NCBI GenBank assembly: GCA_048013815.1
Contig: CM106585.1
Coordinates: 19,964,001-20,028,000, forward strand
Reading direction: 5' to 3'
DNA: 64,000 bases
From: Setoptus koraiensis
Lineage: Eukaryota; Arthropoda
Below, piece after piece: positions 23,875-33,291 of this stretch (its first letter is position 1; every line of letters starts with the position of its first letter). Below the pieces are notes generated by a model that worked only from the letters and a program-made list of their open reading frames with translations, searched no databases and was not told the origin of the DNA. Position numbers and translations under genes: made by a program.

Positions 23875-25212
23875 TTATTCGTATTCCTCATCTTCATCCC
23901 ACTGCTGGGTCTCTAAGCCGGGAATCATCATTTGCTCAGACGCTCTATTACCCGCTGAATCGGTGTAATATTGCTCTTCGCCTTTGCCTCCAGTTTGCAA
24001 ATTGTACTTGTCTGTCATCTTATCTCCAGGTCTGTTACGAGTCCAAAATTTGCAAGTATGATCGTTTGAACCTGTTGTTAAGATATGACCTAGAGGGTGC
24101 CAATCCAGACACCAAACCAGTGAATCATGAGCCTGACGAATAACACCAATCTCCTCTCCACTTCCGACATGCCAAAAGTAAATGTATCCGTCGGCTCCTC
24201 CGCTAGTGAAAAGGCCTTCATGGATCGGATGCCATTTCAGGCAACAGGACTCTTTCTTGTGGCCGCGAAAAACTTGACATTCTTGACTCATATTCCTTAT
24301 ATCGAATAATTTTATAAAGTGATCCCGGGACGCAGTTAGGAGCCAATTTCCGTTTTTGTTCCATTTGACATCCATGACAGCGTTTTTGTGGGCATGAATG
24401 GTCGCTAAACTTCTGCCGGTTCTGGCATCCCACAACTTGACGGGCTGCTGGTTGTCTTTACTACCCGAAACGACTATGGATTTGGTTGGATGCCAATCAA
24501 CGGCTTTAACGTCAGCTCCATGACCACGCAAAATGCATTCTTCGTGGTGTCGCATGAAATCCCAAACTCTCACTGTACTGTCATCTGAACATGTGACAAA
24601 TTTAACATCAGTTGGCGCAAAGCTAATACCTCGTACTGCCTCTTTATGTGCTTGAAACATTTTCACATTGTTCATATTTGATTGCCAATATTTGACATAA
24701 CCACCGTGATCTGCTGTCACCAACCAAGAGTCTTGATTACTCCAAACCATTGTTCTGACTGCCGAATTGTGAGCTTGAAGAATAGTTTCAAAGTTAAATG
24801 TGAGACCGTTCCATAGTGTCAATTCTCCTGATGAGGCACCTGTGATTAAGCGGCGACCTTCTGGCGTCCAGGCAAGACAAAAGATTGGACATCGCATTTT
24901 GTTTGTGGACGTCCGAACAAATTTGCTCGTCACGCATTCTACTGGATTGAGACGAGCTAACGGAGGGGAAATATTAATACCATAACCTATGTCTGGTTGG
25001 ATGAAGGGCCTTCTTCGGTGGATTCTGCTCTCTAAATGTTTAATAATGGAGGTGCTGTGATCAACAGTCTTTCTGGCAATGGCTTTACGTAGTCTCTTAC
25101 CATCGAATTCTGTGGCAGATTGTGGATTTTGTTGTTGTTGCTGTTGTTGTTGTTGATATCTGTTTGGTCCACCACTGTGATAACCATAGCTACCACTGCC
25201 TCCAGTGGCCAT
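23875..25212 (-). CDS. WDR33: WDR33/Pfs2-like pre-mRNA 3'-end processing WD40 protein
   Basis: The WD-repeat subunit of the cleavage and polyadenylation specificity factor, which in animals contacts the AAUAAA signal. The 445-aa uninterrupted frame begins with a Q-rich tail. It then has the family N-terminal block ([19 protein letters not shown], with [14 protein letters not shown]) and about seven WD40 repeats (for example [18 protein letters not shown] and [16 protein letters not shown]). The C-terminus is a short acidic tail that lacks the long collagen-like region of vertebrate WDR33, so its size is closer to yeast Pfs2. The stop codon overlaps an AATAAA (minus strand, 23879-23874) and a second lies 5 bp on (23870-23865), so the 3' UTR is probably very short. 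Confidence 0.93.
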   Translation of the reverse strand: MATGGSGSYGYHSGGPNRYQQQQQQQQQNPQSATEFDGKRLRKAIARKTVDHSTSIIKHLESRIHRRRPFIQPDIGYGINISPPLARLNPVECVTSKFVRTSTNKMRCPIFCLAWTPEGRRLITGASSGELTLWNGLTFNFETILQAHNSAVRTMVWSNQDSWLVTADHGGYVKYWQSNMNNVKMFQAHKEAVRGISFAPTDVKFVTCSDDSTVRVWDFMRHHEECILRGHGADVKAVDWHPTKSIVVSGSKDNQQPVKLWDARTGRSLATIHAHKNAVMDVKWNKNGNWLLTASRDHFIKLFDIRNMSQECQVFRGHKKESCCLKWHPIHEGLFTSGGADGYIYFWHVGSGEEIGVIRQAHDSLVWCLDWHPLGHILTTGSNDHTCKFWTRNRPGDKMTDKYNLQTGGKGEEQYYTDSAGNRASEQMMIPGLETQQWDEDEEYE

Positions 25213-25580
25213 CGTCTTGGAAGTTGCGAAACACGTCCAATAAATATGTTTAAATTAATATATGATAGAGGTCGATGGATGGATAGATGGATGGAGGCCG
25301 AATGCAACAATGAAGTCAGCTCGCGGCAGTCTATTGTTAGCCGTCACGGCACCAAAATAAACAACACATGTCTTCCTTGACGAAAGCGCGAAATTCGAAT
25401 GAAAAATTGTTTGAAAAATGGACCGCAACGGTGTGGAATTGGAAGGCGAATCACAAGTGACAGAAACAAGACCGACAATAATGTTTAATTCGTTAGAATG
25501 ATTGAGGTTACTTTTATTTCATTACTATTGAAATGAGCAGCTAGACAAAATTGATTAAAAGCTGACGACGCGCTATAAAA
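25213..25580. other. Short intergenic region between NDPK 3' end and WDR33 5' end
   Basis: Probably holds the WDR33 promoter and 5' UTR and the NDPK 3' UTR. A minus-strand AATAAA for NDPK lies at 25518-25513, about 65 nt after its stop. Nothing else was recognised. Confidence 0.6.
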
Positions 25581-26036
25581 TTATTCATATAACCAAGCCT
25601 TCTGAGCTGGGGTCCAATCGACGATTTCCTCTGGTGTGAACCACAAGTTAATTTCTTTCTTAGCGTTCTCAACCGAGTCACTACCGTGAATGATGTTACG
25701 TCCGACTTCGATACAAAAGTCACCACGGATGGTGCCTGGCTTTGAGTCGGCAGGGTTGGTCTCGCCCAACATGACGCGTCCAGTTTTGACAGCGCCCTTG
25801 CCTTGCCATGCTGTGGCAAATACTGGCCCAGACAGCATGTACGAGATGAGGCCACGGAAAAATGGTTTGCTAGACAAATCAGCGTAGTGTTTCTCGAGTA
25901 GAACCTCGTTGGGCTGAACAAATTTGGCGGCCACCAATTTGAAGCCTTTGTCCTCAAATCGGCTTACGATTTTGCCAATTAGTCCACGCTGCACTCCATC
26001 CGGTTTGATCATGATGTATGTTAATTCGTCTGCCAT
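25581..26036 (-). CDS. awd: Nucleoside diphosphate kinase (NME1/2, abnormal wing discs)
   Basis: Cytosolic hexameric kinase that transfers the gamma-phosphate between nucleoside triphosphates and diphosphates through a phosphohistidine. The 151-aa frame is the standard length. It starts with the [18 protein letters not shown] nucleotide-binding segment and carries the catalytic motif [16 protein letters not shown], whose His is the phosphorylated residue. It ends [11 protein letters not shown], as in animal group I NDPKs. No intron is present. The AACATGGCAGACGAA context supports the chosen start. It is divergent from the POLQ gene across about 0.98 kb. Confidence 0.97.
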   Translation of the reverse strand: MADELTYIMIKPDGVQRGLIGKIVSRFEDKGFKLVAAKFVQPNEVLLEKHYADLSSKPFFRGLISYMLSGPVFATAWQGKGAVKTGRVMLGETNPADSKPGTIRGDFCIEVGRNIIHGSDSVENAKKEINLWFTPEEIVDWTPAQKAWLYE

Positions 26037-27016
26037 GTTGGTGATTTGTTTGAGGTTTACCTAACGACTTGGTTGAGGGGTGCGATATTGGCTCTAGAGT
26101 GAGATTGCGAGTATTAGACGACGTTGTAACTATAGGCACTTCTATTTATACTACTTGATCGTTTTTTATGTCCAACGCACCAACCCTATTACTCGATGAT
26201 TGCACTAACTCTTGACGCCGCTTACATGTACTGCGCTGATGCTCACGTAAAGATATGGCACAATGGTTGTGTCAGAAGCCACAGTCAGTCTGCATCGGCC
26301 ATACCCGATCGTCGCTGTGGCCTTGCAACGAACACGCCTCTTTGTCGTTGCGATACGTACGGGTAGCCGCGAGCGGGCTGCTGCGATGCATACAAATCTG
26401 CAAGAATCTGTAAGAAATTGGATGGACACGGGTAACCGCGCCCCCCACCCCCCCGGTGCCGCTGCCCACCCATGCGGCGCGGCGTGCGTGCGCCGCTACA
26501 GCGTGCTGCACAAAGGTTGGTGTGCATACCGGTACAAAGCGGTGAGCCGTTGTAACTAGACGAGCCAACATTGGTCGGTTGTAAAAAATGTCCGCACACA
26601 CACTGGTCCTGTGCCATCCATTCACAATGCGCCGGCAGCACAAACACGCTATTGGTGTGCGTTGCGCCCACATGAGTCGCCCAAGACGCCGCAATGGTAA
26701 TCTAGATTGCGGATTGCCGAGGATCTCAATGATTGCATAGTGGGGCTGGTCACATGGTGTAGACCTATATATTATTATATTATTATCAATTTCATCTTCA
26801 AATCTCATCATATACATGAGTCATTTAGTAGAGACATTATTAATCAATTTATTAGACGTTGATCTTAGTCAGTAATCATCATCACCATAGCGCCCTCAAC
26901 ACCACAAATTATTATTATTTTCAATAGGATTTATACAGTAAAACAATGATTTTAACCCCATCCACCTTGTATTCAACTCATCATTCCATCATCTCATCAC
27001 TGACTTTGTTATAATC
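26037..27016. other. Divergent intergenic region between NDPK and POLQ
   Basis: It should hold both promoters. A 181-codon minus-strand frame and others exist in the GC-richer part (26.2-26.8 kb), but they are Cys/Arg/His-rich without a domain. A homopolymeric C run lies near 26440. No TATA box stands out. Confidence 0.5.
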
Positions 27017-29728
27017 ATGGCCACTATAACAGAATATTATCGAACAACCAAAACCCAGCCACCAATTGAAGGACAAAGCTCGACGTGCGCCCAAGAGAAA
27101 CTTTCACCTCCAATCATACCGGCACAAAGTCACGCAAGCAACAGGCTCAGCGATTGGGGCCTGCCAGCATTAGTAGTTAACTGGTTCAGGAAGCGTGGCA
27201 TTGTAGAGCTATTCGATTGGCAAGTTGAGTGTCTACTACAAGGCGATGTACTCAATGGCAAAAATTTGGTCTATTCGGCACCCACCAGTGCAGGTAAGAC
27301 TATGGTCGCAGACTTTCTCATATTAAAACAAGTTCTCGAAAGGAGACGCAAAGCACTTGTCATACAACCATTCATATCGGTGGCACGCGAAAAAGCTGCC
27401 TCGTTGAAGTCCATGCTGTGGAGTACCAAGGCTCGTGTGGGATCATTCTGCGGCACTCATTATACCCCAGGAGGACTTGCAGCCGTTAGTATCGCTGTTT
27501 GTACTATTGAAAAGGCCAACAATTTAATCAATAAGCTCATTCAAGATTCAGCCCTCTTCGACCTGGGAATAATAGTTGTTGATGAGCTTCACAATTTGGG
27601 TGACCCAAGTCGTGGATTCATGTTGGAACTATTACTAACAAAAGTATTATATTTTAATCTCAGCGTCGATGATTCCAGAAAAATACAAATAGTTGGACTC
27701 AGTGCCACATTACCAAATCTCCAATGTGTTGCCGATTGGATGCAGGCAAGTCTACACATAACAGACTTTAGGCCTATTCCTCTTGTTGAAAAAATAAAAT
27801 TTGGTTCGGATATTTATTTGGCCACGGACTATGTTTTACAATCCAACGAAGCAAAACCTGTTGCGAAAATTGATGCAAGCCTTTTTAAACTTGCCGAAGA
27901 CTCGGACAATATAGCACACTTGTGTTTAGAGACTATCTTAGATGGTCATTCTGTATTAGTTTTTTGCGAATCAAGACGTGAGTGTGAATTGCTTGCAGAC
28001 CTTGTCTCTCGCCAAATCAAATCTCTAGGTAATATGATTTCCAGTGGCGATCAACATTTAGCACAAATTTCGCTCAAGTTGAGGAGCAGTATCTCATCGG
28101 AAAATGTCATGGGAGTCTTACAAAAACTGCGCACATGTCCTGCTGGTCTAGATCAAGAGCTCAAAAGACCGTTACAATTCGGAGTGGCTTTTCATCACGC
28201 TGGTCTCACTAGTGAGGAACGTGAAATTATTGAAGACTCTTTTAGAAATTGTGCAATACGAGTTCTTATGGCTACGTCAACTCTCTCATCAGGAGTCAAT
28301 TTGCCAGCACGTCGTGTGATCATTAAGACTCCCATGTTCCTTGGACAACAACTAAATCCAATGGTTTATCGTCAGATGATAGGTCGAGCCGGAAGAAAAG
28401 GTGTTGATACAGCTGGAGAAAGTATTTTAGTTTGTCGATCAAAGGAAGAAAAAGCCGGTACAAATCTCATTGCTAGCTCCATCATGCCAATAAGATCCTG
28501 TCTTGGGGAAAGATTTATGGGAGCTTCGGCAGAAGGAGTTCTATCAAACAGTCTAAAAAAAGCCTTGTTGGAAGTGATAGCAAATAACACCGCTAGAACA
28601 CGAACTCAGATTGATCAATATTTAAACTCCTCTTTTTGGTTTTCCAGCTCTACACAGGCCGAGAAAAAGTCTTACATGAGCTCCGTAACAGAAGTCCTTG
28701 CGTATCTTTCCATGAGGGGTTTTATAGAGGAGCTAAGACAAGGTGTTTACAAGCCAACACGGCTGGGTAATGCAGTTCTCGCATCTGGCTTGTCACCAGA
28801 AGAAGCATTGGAGCTAGTACAAGATCTCACTAGAGCTAGAGAGGGCTTCTGTCTTGTGAATGATCTGCACATTATATACCAGGTAACACCAAACGATTTA
28901 GCAAGACAGCAAGATATCAAAGATTGGATGCATTATTTCGAAATGTGGAGTTCTCTTAATGAGATTTGTCAGTATGTTGGTCGACGAGTTGGAATAGATG
29001 AAAGCGTCATAGCTAGAAGGAGTCGGGGTTTGATGTCATCCATTGGTGAAGACAAAGAGAGAATATACAGAAGATTTAGAGTTGCATTAGCTCTAAATGA
29101 CATCATCAATGAAGTGCCTCTCCTCAAGGTTGTACAAAAATATCGCATAACTCGAGCTAATCTCCAAACTGCCCAAAGATCAACAGCTCAATTTGCCGGA
29201 GTTATGTCAAAATTCTGTTTAGAGTTGGGTTATGACAACATAGCAGCTCTAATGTCGCCCCTGGAACCACGCTTAAACTTTTCCTGCCAGAGAGATTTAT
29301 TAGACCTCGTTCGTTTAAATGTTTCACGTCCGATTGCAAGATGTTTATTTGAAAGTGGTTACAAGAATGTGATTTCAGTAGCAAGAGGCGATGTCCTTGA
29401 TATCGAGTTTGCATTGCATCAGTCGCGCCCGTACAATAAAGAAAAAGACACCTCATTCAAAGGAGAGCGCCCTAGGAGTGAAATAATCAAAGCGCAATTG
29501 AAAACAAAAGATAGCGACTTCATATGGGTGCCAGAGTTAGCTAAAACATTGTCGATTATTGAGTATGCTCAACTTATAGTTGAAAATGCACGTAGTTTGG
29601 TTGAGATTGAGTTGGATGTTAGCACCAACATTAGCAGCAAAAGAAAAGAATCTGAAGAAGCTGATGTGAGCTCAAAGAAAGAACGTTTGGAGAACCCCTC
29701 AAATGATCAACAAGGTAATTCGACTTGA
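27017..29728 (+). CDS. POLQ: DNA polymerase theta, helicase-like part
   Basis: Superfamily-2 helicase domain of the POLQ/mus308 type, which acts in microhomology-mediated repair of double-strand breaks. The 903-aa frame shows the upstream aromatic motif FDWQVECL, Walker A APTSAGKT (about residues 90-97), IAVCTIEKANNLINKLI, the DELH box VVDELHNLGD, SATLPN, FRPIPLVEKIKFGSDIY, and motif VI QMIGRAGRKG. After that come winged-helix and ratchet-like regions. The wording of these motifs matches POLQ better than its paralogue HELQ. The basic C-terminus ends in DQQG with a donor-like AAG/GTAATT, so translation may splice into the polymerase frame that starts at 30082. An AATAAA at 29968-29973 suggests the alternative that this is a separate gene. 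Confidence 0.9.
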   Translation: MATITEYYRTTKTQPPIEGQSSTCAQEKLSPPIIPAQSHASNRLSDWGLPALVVNWFRKRGIVELFDWQVECLLQGDVLNGKNLVYSAPTSAGKTMVADFLILKQVLERRRKALVIQPFISVAREKAASLKSMLWSTKARVGSFCGTHYTPGGLAAVSIAVCTIEKANNLINKLIQDSALFDLGIIVVDELHNLGDPSRGFMLELLLTKVLYFNLSVDDSRKIQIVGLSATLPNLQCVADWMQASLHITDFRPIPLVEKIKFGSDIYLATDYVLQSNEAKPVAKIDASLFKLAEDSDNIAHLCLETILDGHSVLVFCESRRECELLADLVSRQIKSLGNMISSGDQHLAQISLKLRSSISSENVMGVLQKLRTCPAGLDQELKRPLQFGVAFHHAGLTSEEREIIEDSFRNCAIRVLMATSTLSSGVNLPARRVIIKTPMFLGQQLNPMVYRQMIGRAGRKGVDTAGESILVCRSKEEKAGTNLIASSIMPIRSCLGERFMGASAEGVLSNSLKKALLEVIANNTARTRTQIDQYLNSSFWFSSSTQAEKKSYMSSVTEVLAYLSMRGFIEELRQGVYKPTRLGNAVLASGLSPEEALELVQDLTRAREGFCLVNDLHIIYQVTPNDLARQQDIKDWMHYFEMWSSLNEICQYVGRRVGIDESVIARRSRGLMSSIGEDKERIYRRFRVALALNDIINEVPLLKVVQKYRITRANLQTAQRSTAQFAGVMSKFCLELGYDNIAALMSPLEPRLNFSCQRDLLDLVRLNVSRPIARCLFESGYKNVISVARGDVLDIEFALHQSRPYNKEKDTSFKGERPRSEIIKAQLKTKDSDFIWVPELAKTLSIIEYAQLIVENARSLVEIELDVSTNISSKRKESEEADVSSKKERLENPSNDQQGNST

Positions 29729-30081
29729 GTCAAGTAAACTCGTTCATTTCTCTGTGCCAAGCGATACGCTGCAAGAACTGCATAATGCATGTTGTGATAT
29801 GATTGAACACTAATTTATATACTTATATAGGATCAAACAAATTTACATATTCAAATAGCATGGTTGGATATTTCCAACAATTGATCTCACGAACTACGCC
29901 ACATGTGCTGAATTATTATTATTATACTAAAAGAAACATGTACTGCAGGTTTCTTCGAGAACTAAACAATAAATAACCTACTCCCATTGAGCATCATATT
30001 TACTGAAAGTTGAAGCCTCATAAGTCAATCTAATCACTACATCTCTATTCTCTTTATTACTTTTATTTCATCTGTATTTAA
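29729..30081 (+). other. Gap between POLQ helicase and polymerase frames (intron or intergenic)
   Basis: If a donor at 29715 (AAG/GTAATT) joins an acceptor at 30100 or 30103 (AATCAG/CAG), the two frames fuse in phase with an intron of about 386-389 bp. A pyrimidine-rich run at about 30040-30070 sits upstream. Against this, AATAAA at 29968-29973 could end a separate helicase transcript. Confidence 0.5.
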
Positions 30082-32319
30082 ATGGGCTTCCGAAAATCAG
30101 CAGGAACAAGTCGACACACGGCACAAACAGGTAAAGGGACAAAGAGAGATACATCGTTGACATCTCTTGATGATTCTGACCCATCTTTGAATAACTCCGA
30201 TCAACAGACTGATGCGGACGAATCGAATTATAGCAAGGAGAGACTCACAGTGAAACACATTGGACACGATACTCGATTGATGAATGAGTTTCTAAAAAAA
30301 TGGTCGACCCATTCCAGCGTAAGTCTTTTGATGAAGTTGGACTCTCATCAAGTCAACAATCCAATTGGACAGTCTGTCGCCAAAAAACATAGAAAAAGAG
30401 ACAGGAAAAATCGAAATCCAAATGATAGCACTTCAACAGACAGTGGCCAGGAAGAAGGTTTACCGCTCAAGCTTGAGATAGATAATCAGAGGCACATACT
30501 CACTCATTTGTATGCGAGTTTTGAGTCTGTTCCCACTGTCTACGTGGTCGATACAACGGATGGGCTCGAGATGATTCAGAACAATCTGAAAAAAATTCTA
30601 GGTAAACCAGCCTTGATATGCGGGAAAAATGTGACAAACCGTCAATTGAAACTTTACACATTGGATATAGTTACCACATATAAAGTTCTATATGCCGCCT
30701 TCGGATTAGATCAAGCCACCCTGAGCTCTTGTATCGAGTGGCATGGTTTCGACGTTGCATGGTGGATGATAAACAACTGCCCTTTGAGAGACTACAGAAA
30801 CAACAATTTCTCCATCAGCAGCATCATAGGAACCGAATATGCAGCAGAATATCAGCATCTACTGAAAGCGGAGCCAGCCACAAACAAGAGAAAAGGCAAA
30901 TCAGTGAAAAACTTCGATATAATAGCGGCTAAAACAGCAATCTTGGAGCCTCTAATTGAGGACTTGCGCTCTGAATTAGAAAATCGTCATCAAACAAATG
31001 CCTATGCAGATGTAGAGATTCCTTGTAGAAAAACAATGGCCTACATGATGGTTCACGGTATGGGAATAGATCTGAAAGCCATGAGTGAACAACTACGATT
31101 ATATGAAGAGCTACAAGGCCAAATGAATGATCTAGCAAAAGAATTATACTCGACTTCAAACCAACGCCTTTTGTTGACCAGTCCCCGAGATGTTGCTCGT
31201 GTTATGTTTCAAGAGTTGGACCTCAAAAAACATCTATCCGACCATACTACCAATGTCAGTCTAAACAAGGATAGTACATGTTCTGAGGTTCTCAAAATTC
31301 TATCTAAGTATCACCCATTTCCGAAACTTGTTCAGGATTTTAGAAAGATATCGAAAGCAATTGAAGCTATGCAAGCAGTTGGAACGCACTGTCGTGAGGA
31401 TGGAGAGTTGCGAATGACGAGAGTGTTCGGAACATGTGACTTCTGGCAACTCACCGGGCGCATATCTATGCACTCGCCAGATTTATTCTTAATCAATAGA
31501 AACTTTGAAGTGACCTTACCTAAGCATGACAGCAAGGAACAGGAAGTGATATCGTGCGCCCCTCGCAAGTGTTTCATACCATATGATGATTGGGTGCTCG
31601 TGTCAGCAGATTATTCTCAATTAGAACTTCGCTTGCTTGCTCACTTTTCGGGTGACGAAAATCTGCTTGGAATACTCAATCAAGATATAGAAAATCGAAA
31701 TGCTGATGTTTTCAGAATAGTGGCCTCGCAAATATATCAAATAGATCTAGAGGCTGTAACAGTGGATGAAAGACAGCACGCCAAACAGATTTGTTACGGA
31801 ATCATCTACGGCATGGGCATCAGATCTCTTGCCATTAAACTAGGAGTAACAGTAGAAGAGGCAGAGGTTTTTAGTGAGAAATTTCACAAGGCATTCCCCA
31901 CTATCAAGAAATACACACAAGAGCTGATAGAAGAATGCGAAGAGCTGGGATACGTCGAATCGCTGATGGGTCGACGGCGCGTCATTGACGGAATAAAATC
32001 GGAGGAATCAAAGATCCGATCTAAAGCGGAAAGGGTTACAATCAATACCCGAATACAATCAAGTGCCTCGGACATAATCAAAATGGCCATGAATAAAATT
32101 GATCAACACATAATGGAAAGATATTACGACAAAGCTAGATTAGTTTTGGAGATGCACGACGAATTAATTTACGAAGTTTGTCCCTCATTGTCGGACAAAT
32201 TCTCTCGATCAATTAAGCACACTATGGAATCACTACCATTGCTCGAATCAATGCGAGTAAAACTTCTAGTCAACCTGAAAATGGGCCAAAATTGGGCCGA
32301 TTTAGAGGCAATTCACTAA
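30082..32319 (+). CDS. POLQ: DNA polymerase theta, family A polymerase part
   Basis: C-terminal polymerase of POLQ, which extends annealed microhomologies during end joining. The 745-aa frame has a lysine-rich N-terminus, an exonuclease-like vestige, a thumb region, and a complete A-family palm and fingers: motif A ADYSQLELR, the O-helix RQHAKQICYGIIYG (POLQ has almost the same string), GRRRVIDG, and motif C MHDELIYEV with its catalytic Asp. The Asp pair for two-metal catalysis is present. There is no long disordered central region as in vertebrate POLQ. The ATG at 30082 is the first in frame, but if the gene is spliced to the helicase frame the first roughly seven codons are intronic. AATAAA at 32586-32591 may end the transcript. 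Confidence 0.9.
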   Translation: MGFRKSAGTSRHTAQTGKGTKRDTSLTSLDDSDPSLNNSDQQTDADESNYSKERLTVKHIGHDTRLMNEFLKKWSTHSSVSLLMKLDSHQVNNPIGQSVAKKHRKRDRKNRNPNDSTSTDSGQEEGLPLKLEIDNQRHILTHLYASFESVPTVYVVDTTDGLEMIQNNLKKILGKPALICGKNVTNRQLKLYTLDIVTTYKVLYAAFGLDQATLSSCIEWHGFDVAWWMINNCPLRDYRNNNFSISSIIGTEYAAEYQHLLKAEPATNKRKGKSVKNFDIIAAKTAILEPLIEDLRSELENRHQTNAYADVEIPCRKTMAYMMVHGMGIDLKAMSEQLRLYEELQGQMNDLAKELYSTSNQRLLLTSPRDVARVMFQELDLKKHLSDHTTNVSLNKDSTCSEVLKILSKYHPFPKLVQDFRKISKAIEAMQAVGTHCREDGELRMTRVFGTCDFWQLTGRISMHSPDLFLINRNFEVTLPKHDSKEQEVISCAPRKCFIPYDDWVLVSADYSQLELRLLAHFSGDENLLGILNQDIENRNADVFRIVASQIYQIDLEAVTVDERQHAKQICYGIIYGMGIRSLAIKLGVTVEEAEVFSEKFHKAFPTIKKYTQELIEECEELGYVESLMGRRRVIDGIKSEESKIRSKAERVTINTRIQSSASDIIKMAMNKIDQHIMERYYDKARLVLEMHDELIYEVCPSLSDKFSRSIKHTMESLPLLESMRVKLLVNLKMGQNWADLEAIH

Positions 32320-33291
32320 ATCACAGCACACTTAATCAACACAATTGATTGAAGGTTCTAAACCTATGTTTAGGACATTATCAAGCACCTAGCACTTTAA
32401 TATTGCACCCACACAACTGATTGAAATTGATTGCACAAATACGTAAACATATGATTACACATAGACACATAGACATGCTTCATCAGCAGTCTTATATCTT
32501 ATCAACTTTTAATTAGCGCATATAATCAACTTTTATAGCCTTACATAATCCTCATAAAAATGCACCATTATGCCGACTTGAGACAAATAAATATAGATAG
32601 AAACATACATTGAGTCACCTGTCGTTTTTTCACCTGTTGTTACTTGCTATATATATTGCTCTTTATTCTTTTAGCTTGGCAGTGCGCATGCGCCACTGTG
32701 TCATGTTCGATTTGATTGGAGTGACCAATGAACTGGCAAAATTCGAAGCTGGATTCGAAATTCTTTTCGAATGTTCGACTGTTCGAATGTTCGAATGTGT
32801 GTGTTCGTTGTACGATAGGCGGAGCTTGCCAGTTGCCAGCTTGGTGGTTCTATTTTCGTTCGTGTGTAATTTTTGCTTCTTTTGGCGAGTCAAGTTCAAT
32901 GTCAATGTCAATCTCAATCTCACTTCAGTGCACATGTTGTGACGAGAACGACGATACTGCCGCCATTCGAATAGCTGCAATTCGATTAAAGAATAAACAT
33001 AAATTTAAAAGAAAAAATCCTCAAATCAAACAAGTGCGAAATGAATTGAATTGAAATGACCAACAAACATAATGATCATCGACAGCGACAGTGCCAACGC
33101 GAGCAAGGTGACATGACAACAATTATTCCGATGACAATCATACAGATGACAATTATACAGATAAGAAGCAGCATACAGCAGATAGCAGCAGCAGCAGCAT
33201 CAATTAGCGGATAAGCAGCAGTGGTTAGCGTCACCAACTAGAGATCATAATCAGAATAGATTAATTCAAATCCATCATCGTCACTGACACA
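32320..33291. other. Intergenic region before the ZP gene
   Basis: It holds the POLQ 3' UTR and the presumed promoter and 5' UTR of the ZP gene. Five TTCGAA palindromes occur within 54 bp (32742-32795) and another near 32966. Short ATCAG/CAGCAG repeats lie around 33.2 kb. No ORF of note. Confidence 0.5.

Noticed and set aside
26272-26817. 181-codon minus-strand ORF between NDPK and POLQ
   Set aside because: Arg/Cys/His-rich with no domain; other frames in the same place are equally open; more likely promoter DNA.
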